DNA of 64,000 bases from Chloroflexota bacterium (GTDB lineage: Bacteria; Chloroflexota; Anaerolineae; Aggregatilineales; Phototrophicaceae): NCBI GenBank assembly GCA_026709625.1, contig JAPOSR010000080.1:1-64000 (forward strand). Reading direction: 5' to 3'. The first letter of the stretch is position 1. Each line of letters begins with the position of its first letter. Positions 25,122-32,153 of the stretch are shown here, in pieces. The notes below the pieces were generated by a model. It worked only from the letters and a program-made list of their open reading frames with translations, was not told the DNA's origin and did not search any database. A program made the translations under genes and the position numbers.

Positions 25122-25291
25122 TGGCTGGAAAGGACGATCTCAGACGTCTTCGTGAAGGCAGAATCATCAATGAAACTTCCAAACTGCAAGAAACCAGTCT
25201 ATCCAGCGCGGTAGACTTAGTCCAAGATAGGCTGAAAGAAATCTTCCCAGATATAACGCTTGAGTGCTGCAAGGATGTAATTTTCTTGTAA
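25121..25291 (+). pseudogene. N-terminal remnant of a gene coupled to the methylase (possibly its endonuclease)
   Basis: A GTG at 25121 shares its first G with the TAG of the methylase. It opens a 56-codon frame with the acidic/helical sequence KDDLRRLREGRIINETSKLQ and then LVQDRLKEIFPDITLECC, ending at TAA 25289-25291. Gene order and coupling suggest the start of a partner restriction enzyme, most of which is missing. No catalytic motif is left to prove it. Confidence 0.4.
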
Positions 25292-25397
25292 GTATCCGCC
25301 GCGAAAACTCAGGAACTAAGCCACATCCCCTAGCCGACGCACACTCAACTGATTCTATGTTATCGTATAGCAAGCGCAATCGTCAGGCAAACGCGAC

Positions 25398-25979
25398 ATG
25401 GTACTCCAAGAACTACGCATGGCTGAAGTCATCGGGCAGCCCGACTGTCCGCCAGAACTCACCGACAGACGTTGGTACATGATTGATGGGGAGGTTTTCG
25501 ACATGTCGCCTGTGATGCAAATGCACGGGCTGCTGGCGATTCGCCTCGGTGCCTACCTGATGCTGTACGCGGATGAGCATAACCTGGGCGAAGTTACCAC
25601 CGAAGTTGGGCATTATCCGCCTGGCGATCGCCGTACCTTGCTCGCGCCCGATGTTGCCTTCACGACTCATGCCCGCATCAAGCAGACCGCGCCGGACGAG
25701 TTCGTGCCGCTGATGCCCGACCTGGCGGTGGAAATCGCCTCGCCCAGCGATTCGCTAGCGCAGTTGCGTCGCAAAGCGCAGATTTATTTGAACAATGGCG
25801 CGCGACTGGTCTGGATTGTCCTGCCCGACCAGCGGGGAGTCGATGTCTGCCGTTCCGCAGTCGGGGCGCGCCTCGATATCGAGTTTGTCGGCGCTGATGG
25901 CGCGCTCGCCGGCGAAGAGGTATTGCCCGGCTTTGAGTTGGCGCTCAGCCGTCTGTTTCCGCATCCCCGTCCCAGCTAA
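25398..25979 (+). CDS. Uma2 family putative endonuclease
   Basis: This 193-aa protein belongs to Uma2 (DUF820), a PD-(D/E)XK-fold family that is abundant in Cyanobacteria and Chloroflexota and has unknown biological targets. Core residues are visible in RRTLLAPDVAF (Asp) and LAVEIASPSDS (the ExA/S strand), with a following LRRKAQIYLNNGARLVWIV segment giving the lysine and final strand. An ATG at 25419 is an alternative start. It overlaps the convergent epimerase gene by four bases. It lies beside the decayed methylase locus, but a functional link is not evident. Confidence 0.85.
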   Translation: MVLQELRMAEVIGQPDCPPELTDRRWYMIDGEVFDMSPVMQMHGLLAIRLGAYLMLYADEHNLGEVTTEVGHYPPGDRRTLLAPDVAFTTHARIKQTAPDEFVPLMPDLAVEIASPSDSLAQLRRKAQIYLNNGARLVWIVLPDQRGVDVCRSAVGARLDIEFVGADGALAGEEVLPGFELALSRLFPHPRPS

Positions 25980-26923
25980 ATCGCATCCCCCAGTTGCCGC
26001 ACATGCTCGATCGTCGCGGCGATGCCCTCGCCCAGCGGCGTTTCGTAGATCGTTGCATAGCGCGCGCGCAACGCGCTGTCAGCGAACCCGGACGGGAAAG
26101 GCAACGGCGCATCCGCCACTTCGATCTGGGCGTCGGGCAAAAAACTTTTGGCGATGGTGGCGAATTGCTCGACTGAATGGGGCTGCCCGCCCAAGTTGTA
26201 GCCATAAGCGCCATCCAGCGGAGTTTCGGCAGCCAGGATGAATTGCCGCGCGACATCAGCCGCGAAGTGAAATTGCATCGTGCCGCAGAAACCGATTCGA
26301 TAGGCATTTCCCTTGACCGCCGCCACCAAAGCATGCGTCGGCTCGCTGGTCATGCCTTGGTCGCGCCCAACTCCATATACCGTATACGGGCGCAGGCAGG
26401 CGCTGCTGATAGCGTGATCATGGAAATAGACGCGCGCTGTCTGCTCGTTGCACACCTTATAGGCGCCATAGAGCGTGCGCGGCTCTTGGGGCGCATCGTT
26501 GGCGATCAGCCCGGGCGGAAAATCGGAAGGCGGACCATAGACGCCGATAGACGATGCATAGGCGATGTGCTTAATGCCATAATCACGCGCCGCCTCGAAG
26601 ACATTGACTGTGCCAGCGACATTGACCTGCGCTCCCAGCAGTGGATTGGCGCGGCACATAGGCACTTGCAGCGCGGCCAGGTGAATCACATGGCGAATGT
26701 CTTGCTCGGCGAAGACTGCTTTGACCGCCTCTTCATCGCGCAGGTCGCCCTGCACGAAAGTGATCTGCGCCTGCTCATCGCGGCTCATCAACCAGTCGAG
26801 TCGGTGTCGGTCGGCGCTGGCATCAAAGTTGACGGCGCGATCGCCCCGCCGCACCAGTTCGCGCAGCGCCCAGGCGCCGATGCAGCCCATGCCGCCGGTG
26901 ACCAGATAAGTTGCCCCGCTCAT
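25976..26923 (-). CDS. NAD-dependent epimerase/dehydratase (extended SDR)
   Basis: The 315-aa protein is an extended short-chain dehydrogenase. TGGMGCIG (9-16) binds NAD(P). FVQGDLRD, HLAAL and YASSIGVYG are typical, and Y152/K156 in YGAYK form the catalytic pair. It probably acts on a nucleotide sugar or a related sugar acid. It overlaps the FAH-family gene upstream by four bases (ATGA), so the two form an operon. Pairing with an FAH-type hydrolase suggests sugar-acid or keto-acid catabolism, which is inference. Confidence 0.88.
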   Translation of the reverse strand: MSGATYLVTGGMGCIGAWALRELVRRGDRAVNFDASADRHRLDWLMSRDEQAQITFVQGDLRDEEAVKAVFAEQDIRHVIHLAALQVPMCRANPLLGAQVNVAGTVNVFEAARDYGIKHIAYASSIGVYGPPSDFPPGLIANDAPQEPRTLYGAYKVCNEQTARVYFHDHAISSACLRPYTVYGVGRDQGMTSEPTHALVAAVKGNAYRIGFCGTMQFHFAADVARQFILAAETPLDGAYGYNLGGQPHSVEQFATIAKSFLPDAQIEVADAPLPFPSGFADSALRARYATIYETPLGEGIAATIEHVRQLGDAI

Positions 26924-27795
26924 GTCGCGACCATCCGATTGACCAGCCTGCCCAAGCCAGCCACTTCTACGATGTACTCATCACCCGGCTGCATCCACAC
27001 CCGCGGCTGCCTGCCCAAGATAACACCTTCAGGCGTTCCCGTGCTGATGACATCGCCCGGCGACAAGGTCATGACCTGGCTGGCATAGGCAATCACCTCG
27101 GCGACGCTGAAGATCATATCGGCGGTGTTGCTGTCCTGGCGCAGCTCGCCATTCATCCAGCCTTGGATAGACAGATTCTGCGGATCGGGTATGGCATCGG
27201 CTGTCACGACATAGGGTCCAAGCGGCAGAAACTTGTCTAGAGTCTTGCCCAAAAGCCACTGTCCGCTGCGCATCTGCAAGTCGCGTTCGCTGAGGTCGTT
27301 TATGTTGCAGTAGCCAAAGACGCAATCCAGCGCTTCGTCGCTGCGGATATTGCGCGCTGTCTTGCCTATGACCACGCCCAGCTCCGATTCATAATCGACC
27401 GCTGTCCAGTCGGCTTGCAGCGGTATGGCTTCGTTGGGCGCAGCCAGCGCGTTGTTGAACTTGCTGAAGAGCACTGGCTCCTGCGGCTCTGCCATGCCTG
27501 ATTCAGCGGCGTGCTTGCGATAATTCAAGCCGACGCAGAGGATCTTGCCGGGGTTGGGCACAGCTGGCGCATAGTTCAGGTCGGCTTCGTCCAGAAAAAG
27601 CGTGGCGTCTTCGGCAGCGTCGACCAGCGCCTGCAAAGCTGGCAGCGTCGTCAAGCCTTGTTGGTAGACGGCATCGGGCGTGGCTGGGCAGTTCATCCCG
27701 CTGGCGGCGACAGCTGCAGCCACATCCAGTATGCCGCGCTCGGTCTTTATGCCGAGTTTGGCGTGTTCGCCGCGGGTGAAAGTCGTGAGAATCAT
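26920..27795 (-). CDS. fumarylacetoacetate hydrolase (FAH) family protein
   Basis: The 291-aa protein has the FAH catalytic fold. KILCVGLNYRKHAAES begins the domain. DYESELGVVIGKTARN has the acidic metal ligands, then GYCNINDLSERDLQ, and PGDVISTGTPEGV near the C-terminus. Such enzymes hydrolyse or decarboxylate acylpyruvates and 2-keto acids using Mg2+. AGAAGG lies six bases before the ATG at 27795; the ATG at 27801 abuts the Shine-Dalgarno and is unlikely. It is co-transcribed with an epimerase. A paralogue lies at 56778-57593. Confidence 0.9.
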   Translation of the reverse strand: MILTTFTRGEHAKLGIKTERGILDVAAAVAASGMNCPATPDAVYQQGLTTLPALQALVDAAEDATLFLDEADLNYAPAVPNPGKILCVGLNYRKHAAESGMAEPQEPVLFSKFNNALAAPNEAIPLQADWTAVDYESELGVVIGKTARNIRSDEALDCVFGYCNINDLSERDLQMRSGQWLLGKTLDKFLPLGPYVVTADAIPDPQNLSIQGWMNGELRQDSNTADMIFSVAEVIAYASQVMTLSPGDVISTGTPEGVILGRQPRVWMQPGDEYIVEVAGLGRLVNRMVAT

Positions 27796-27890
27796 GATCA
27801 TCCTTCTCTGCGCATTCTATTTTATACTGATTTTACCGCCCGCGCGCGCGGACGGGCAATTGTCAAACAGCGCCAGTCGGCAGTCCAGCT

Positions 27891-28691
27891 TCAGCCTCCC
27901 AGCTTGTCTTCGTCTTCAAACCAGTTTTCGCGCGGCTGGTCAAACTTCATTACTTTGAAAAACTCGGCATAGCCGACGCCGACCCGCTTGCCGCCTTCAT
28001 GATTGCCCTGCCGCACCCACTTGCCCGCGCCATTCTGGAAGTCTTCGCCCGTGCCAATCTGTGAGGCATGCGCGCCCAGCGCAGCGATTTTCTGCTCCAG
28101 CGAGCCGCTGATATCGACAAAATGCGTCGGGTTCATCGTCAGGCACATAAACAGCTCGCCGATTTTGTGCGGTTCATAGCCCTCCGCCAGCAGCTCGGGG
28201 AAGATGGGGCGGGTTTCGGCGCTGGGGAATGTGGCGTAGAGGGTTGCCTCGCCGGCGGCGCGATGATCAGGGTGGTTGATGTAATGCTGGCGCACAAAGA
28301 TGGTGGCTGGGTCTTGGCAGACGACGCGATACGCCTTCGTCTCGCGGATGATGCGCGTCAGGTCGCGGCGCAGCTCAAGCGTGGCTTGCAACGTGCCATC
28401 CGGATAATCCAGGAAGCGCAGGTCGCTAACGCCGACTTGCGCCGCGGCTTGTATCTGCTCGGCGCGGCGCTGGGCGACCAGCTGCGGGCGGGTGATGGCG
28501 GGGTCGTTGCTGCCGCTGCCGCCATCCGTGATAATGACATAGGTAACGCTGGCCTGTTCATCGCGGATCCAGCGCGCCACGCTGCCGGCAACGCCAAATT
28601 CGATATCATCGTGATGGGCGGCTGTCACCACGATGTGATAGGGCTCGTCTCGCGGCGGCACGGGCTTCAGTTTCGCATAGTCGATGGGCAT
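27891..28691 (-). CDS. PIG-L family deacetylase
   Basis: The 266-aa protein is a zinc-dependent N-acetylglucosamine-type deacetylase. The metal site is seen in VVTAAHHDDIEFG (His-Asp-Asp) and the later INHPDHRAAGEA (third His). Family members deacetylate GlcNAc-PI, mycothiol or bacillithiol precursors and other amino sugars; the substrate is not readable here. AAAGG lies seven bases upstream of the ATG at 28691; an upstream in-frame ATG at 28730 is less likely. It runs in the same direction as the FAH and epimerase genes, separated by about 95 bases. Confidence 0.88.
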   Translation of the reverse strand: MPIDYAKLKPVPPRDEPYHIVVTAAHHDDIEFGVAGSVARWIRDEQASVTYVIITDGGSGSNDPAITRPQLVAQRRAEQIQAAAQVGVSDLRFLDYPDGTLQATLELRRDLTRIIRETKAYRVVCQDPATIFVRQHYINHPDHRAAGEATLYATFPSAETRPIFPELLAEGYEPHKIGELFMCLTMNPTHFVDISGSLEQKIAALGAHASQIGTGEDFQNGAGKWVRQGNHEGGKRVGVGYAEFFKVMKFDQPRENWFEDEDKLGG

Positions 28692-29064
28692 GGGCTGACC
28701 TTTGGCTCTCTTCCGCAAGCATGCGCGCAAGTCTTTACAGGATATGGCGAAGGCTCAAGGATTATCGCAAAACGCATCCACCAAAATCGCCACCCTCAGA
28801 TCATAGGGCGACTGCCAATGTAGCAGATGCGCGCAGCGAATACGACCGCAAACTCACGAAGCGGATTGAATAATTTTCAGACTCTTGGCATACACGGCGA
28901 CCAGATTCCCAGTATTGATAAATCTGTTTGCAAGGCGCGGCTTGTGGCAGGGCATCGGACACAGCTTGCGCGGCTGAGCGCCCGCCGCAAATTGGCAACA
29001 TCCGCATTCTGTAAATCCGCCAACGGGGTGATAAGATAGCGGCGACCGCTACTGGAGCGCCACG
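28692..29064. other. intergenic region between divergent genes
   Basis: No gene is supported here. It holds a short MITE-end match (28772-28797) and, from about 28890, AT-richer sequence that probably contains the promoters of the divergent PIG-L and MFS genes. No clear -35/-10 pair could be chosen. Confidence 0.5.
28772..28797 (+). repeat. end fragment of the MITE-like element
   Basis: CGCATCCACCAAAATCGCCA and the following CCCTC match the right terminal repeat of the MITE-like element. GGATATGGCGAAGG at about 28739 resembles the left end, so this may be an internally deleted copy of roughly 60 bp. Confidence 0.5.
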
Positions 29065-30294
29065 ATGCCGCGAACCCGCCGCCTGCTCAGCGCTGTTTAC
29101 CTTGGGCATTTGACCAACGACGTCTTCTCGTCTATGCCGCCGGTGCTGCTGACCTTTTTGGCGGCCAGCATCTTGCCCATGAGCAACATCCAGATCGGCC
29201 TGGTCATCAGCCTGTCGCAGCTGCTGGGCGCTTTGACGCAGCCATTTTTTGGCATGCGCGCCGACCGCACTGGCGGACGCCGGCTCGGATCGCTGGGCTT
29301 GGCTTTCAATGTGTTTATGTTCACCTTGTCGGTGGCGCTCGCGGCCGCCACACGCCAATACTGGTTGATGTTCGTGCCCATGGTGCTGGCCAGCGTCGGC
29401 AGCGGCGCTTTGCACCCGGTCGGCGCTTTGCACTCGGCTGAGGCGGTCCCGCGGCGCTCGGCATTTAATATGGCCTGCTTCTTTTTGATGGGGCAGACGG
29501 GTTTGGCGCTGGGTCCGGCTATTGCGGGCATCTTGCTGGATGCCGCCAACCCCAACCTGCCCGGCAGCATGGGCGCGCTGGTCGGCTTGCCTTATTTCAC
29601 GAGCGGCGGCGATGTAATGCCCATCATCGCGTTGTCTGTGCTCTGCGTCCCGGCTGTTTTGCTGATGATCACCAGCATCCCCAAGACGCAAGAACACCAT
29701 GCCGAGCAGAGCAAGCGCAAGACAGAGCGCGCAAACGGCGCTCGCGAGCAGTTTCCGCTATTCGCTTTTGTCGTGCTGGGCTTGATTGTGCTGTTGCGCG
29801 GGTTGGGGCAGCAGGGCTCGGTGGCGTTTGTGCCGCTGCTCTTCGAACAAAAGGGCTGGGACCCAGCCGCTTATGGCACGATAACCAGCGCTTACTGGAT
29901 CGCCTCGGCCATATCTGGCTTGGTCTTTGGTCGGCTGGCCGATCGTTTTGATCGGCGCATGGTGATGATGTTGAGCATGCTGGCGTCTGCGCCGGCTTTC
30001 TTTCTGCTGCCGGCTTACGAAGGCGCATTCGCCTTTTTGCTGGCGATCGCGGCGGGTGGCTTGTCGGGCGGGGCGCACAGTTTGATCGTGGTGATGGCGC
30101 AGGACCTCATCCCGCTGCGCAAGGGCTTTGCATCGGGCGCGATTTTGGGTTTCATCTTTGGCACAGGCGCGGTCGGCTCGCTGGTCATCGGCGCGCTTTC
30201 CGACCAGATCGGCCTGGCGCAGACTTTTCAGATCGTCGCGGCTGTCATCGCGCTGGCGGGCTTGCTGAGTCTGCTGCTGCCGCGCAAGCAATAG
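29065..30294 (+). CDS. MFS transporter (fosmidomycin-resistance-like)
   Basis: This 409-aa integral membrane protein has twelve predicted helices in two halves, with a charged central loop (KTQEHHAEQSKRKTERANGA). MFS motif A-like loops are present (GMRADRTGGRRLG; GRLADRFDRRMV). The helix-4 sequence ASVGSGALHPVGALHSAEAV resembles the Fsr (fosmidomycin resistance) subgroup. It is probably a proton-coupled drug or metabolite exporter. It is monocistronic. Confidence 0.88.
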   Translation: MPRTRRLLSAVYLGHLTNDVFSSMPPVLLTFLAASILPMSNIQIGLVISLSQLLGALTQPFFGMRADRTGGRRLGSLGLAFNVFMFTLSVALAAATRQYWLMFVPMVLASVGSGALHPVGALHSAEAVPRRSAFNMACFFLMGQTGLALGPAIAGILLDAANPNLPGSMGALVGLPYFTSGGDVMPIIALSVLCVPAVLLMITSIPKTQEHHAEQSKRKTERANGAREQFPLFAFVVLGLIVLLRGLGQQGSVAFVPLLFEQKGWDPAAYGTITSAYWIASAISGLVFGRLADRFDRRMVMMLSMLASAPAFFLLPAYEGAFAFLLAIAAGGLSGGAHSLIVVMAQDLIPLRKGFASGAILGFIFGTGAVGSLVIGALSDQIGLAQTFQIVAAVIALAGLLSLLLPRKQ

Positions 30295-30375
30295 GGCAAA
30301 GCGCATTGCTGCTGGCGGCGGGCGGCAAGGCAATCAAATCTGCCCGCGCCGCGCCGATTGTGGTTAAATGCGATT

Positions 30376-31572
30376 ATGCCCAAGCTGCTTTATATCTCAT
30401 TGATGCGCCTGCCCACAGAAAAGGCGCATGGCAGCCAGATCATGCAGAATTGCGAGGCTTTCGCCGCGGCTGGTTGTCAGGTGACTCTGTGGGTGGCTCG
30501 CCGCTGGAATACGCGCGCGATGCGCAAGATCGGCGATCCATACGCCTGGTACGGAGTCGAGCCCAGCTTTCGCATTCGCCGCGTGCCTTGCATCGACCTC
30601 TTTCCGCTTTTTCCCGCCGAAAGCGCTGCCTCGCGCATGGCTTTTTATGTACAGGCGCTTTCGTATGCGCTGGTCTGCGCCTTGCTGCTGTTGATCGCGC
30701 GCGCCGACATCTATTACAGCCGCGATGAACTGCTCGTGTGGCTCTTGGGCTGGCTGAAGCCGCAGCGCAAAATCGCTTACGAAGCTCATCTCTATCCGCC
30801 AGCTGGGCGAAGCGCCAACTTGCAGCAGCGCGCCCTGAGCAGGGCTGGCAGCATGATCGCCATCACCGAGCCGCTGCGCCGCGACTTGGTTGCCAATCGC
30901 CGCGCCAGCTCCCGCAGGAGCATCGCCGCGCATGATGGCATCCGCCGCGCGCGCTATGCCGACTTGCCGGCGCAGGCTGTCGCTCGGCAAAAGATTGGCT
31001 GGGGCGAAGGCGCCTTCATCGTCGGCTATGTCGGACGCTTGCAGATGATCGGCATGGACAAGGGCGTCGCCAGCTTGGTCGAAGCCTTGGCGGCTGTGCC
31101 GGGCGTGTGGCTGGCGCTGGTGGGTGGACCCGAAGACATGGCGGAGGCGCTGCGCCAACGCTGGATAGGGCTGGGTTTGCCGCCAAGGCGATTTTTGTAT
31201 GCCGGACAGGCGCCGCCGGCTGTTGTGCCACAGTACCTGCGCGCATTTGATGTCTGCGCCATGCCGCATCCAGCCACAACGCAATTCGCCAATTACACCT
31301 CGCCACTCAAGCTCTTTGAATATATGGCCGCGGGCCGCGCCATCGTTGCTTCCGATCTAGCATCTTGGGCGGATGTGCTGGCGCATGAAGAGACAGCGCT
31401 GCTGTTGCCGCCCGGCGATAGCGAAGCCTGGGCGAGCGTCATCACCCGACTGCGCGATGATCCAGCGCTGCGCTGGCGTCTGGGCGATGCCGCGCGTGAA
31501 ATGGCTCTGGCGCGCTATACTTGGGATGCCCGAGCCGAGCGGATCTTGGCGCATATCGCGCGAACAAGCTGA
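30376..31572 (+). CDS. glycosyltransferase family 4
   Basis: The 398-aa protein is a GT-B fold retaining glycosyltransferase. The N-terminal acceptor domain begins KLLYISLMRLPTEKAHGSQI. The donor domain has VGYVGRLQMIGMDKG, LALVGGPED, and a C-terminal SPLKLFEYMAAGRAIVASDL with the conserved acidic E-x7-type donor-binding region. It probably adds a sugar to an envelope glycan or glycolipid. The hydrophobic stretch FYVQALSYALVCALLLLIA may associate it with the membrane. The ATG at 30376 gives the usual start; 30358 is alternative. Confidence 0.88.
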   Translation: MPKLLYISLMRLPTEKAHGSQIMQNCEAFAAAGCQVTLWVARRWNTRAMRKIGDPYAWYGVEPSFRIRRVPCIDLFPLFPAESAASRMAFYVQALSYALVCALLLLIARADIYYSRDELLVWLLGWLKPQRKIAYEAHLYPPAGRSANLQQRALSRAGSMIAITEPLRRDLVANRRASSRRSIAAHDGIRRARYADLPAQAVARQKIGWGEGAFIVGYVGRLQMIGMDKGVASLVEALAAVPGVWLALVGGPEDMAEALRQRWIGLGLPPRRFLYAGQAPPAVVPQYLRAFDVCAMPHPATTQFANYTSPLKLFEYMAAGRAIVASDLASWADVLAHEETALLLPPGDSEAWASVITRLRDDPALRWRLGDAAREMALARYTWDARAERILAHIARTS

Positions 31573-31612
31573 AACCCCGCCTGGCTAGAGTCGCGTCAAC
31601 GTTTGCCAGCTG

Positions 31613-31621
31613 TGCTACAAT
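31613..31621 (+). promoter_or_regulatory. extended -10 promoter for the SH3 gene
   Basis: TGCTACAAT ends 31 bases before the ATG at 31653. It is the same motif as at 11111, 17593 and 39979. Confidence 0.5.
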
Positions 31622-31652
31622 TGGCGCATATGGCGAATGCAGAGGAGTTCTC

Positions 31653-32072
31653 ATGAGGTATGCACTTGCATTGTTGCTGGCATTGGCTTTGGCGCTGAGC
31701 TCCCTTGCGCAAGACAGCTATACAATCCGCCTGGACACCATAGCAAACCTGCGCGAAGCGCCTGGACTGGACAGCAAAGTCGCCGCCGTTTTGCCGCAGG
31801 GCACAGAGTTATTGGTCAGCGGCCATTTTAATCGCTGGTTGAAGGTGGTTCACAATGATGAAGAGCGTTGGCTGGCCGACTGGGTGCTGCACACGCGCTT
31901 GCCTGTGAACGGGATCGCCGCGATGTATCCGACAACGCTGGTGGTTGTCGACAACTGCTGCCTGGTCGACCGCAGCTGCGCAACCGATGCAGAATGGGTG
32001 CGCGGCTATTACGATTTTCGCGCCAGTTGGTGCCCGATACGAGTAGAAATATCGGCTATGAGCATGTCGTAG
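31653..32072 (+). CDS. secreted bacterial SH3 domain protein with DNCC motif
   Basis: The 139-aa protein has a signal peptide (ALALLLALALALSSLA) and one bacterial SH3 domain at about 22-90 (YTIRLDTIANLREAPG, then LLVSGHFNRWLKV and ERWLADWVL). A cysteine-rich C-terminal region with VDNCCLVDRSC and DAEWVRGYYDF follows, a pattern I associate with secreted proteins of Anaerolineae. It is probably cell-wall or surface associated. AGAGGAG lies upstream of the ATG at 31653. The last residues (VEISAMSMS) look atypical and the C-terminal cysteine module may be truncated. Confidence 0.8.
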   Translation: MRYALALLLALALALSSLAQDSYTIRLDTIANLREAPGLDSKVAAVLPQGTELLVSGHFNRWLKVVHNDEERWLADWVLHTRLPVNGIAAMYPTTLVVVDNCCLVDRSCATDAEWVRGYYDFRASWCPIRVEISAMSMS

Positions 32073-32153
32073 CGGCAGCCGACAACAACTGCATACAACT
32101 GACAGCGAGCCTGCTGCGACTCTTTGGCAGACGCTAGCTTTGTGTGTAGGCAG

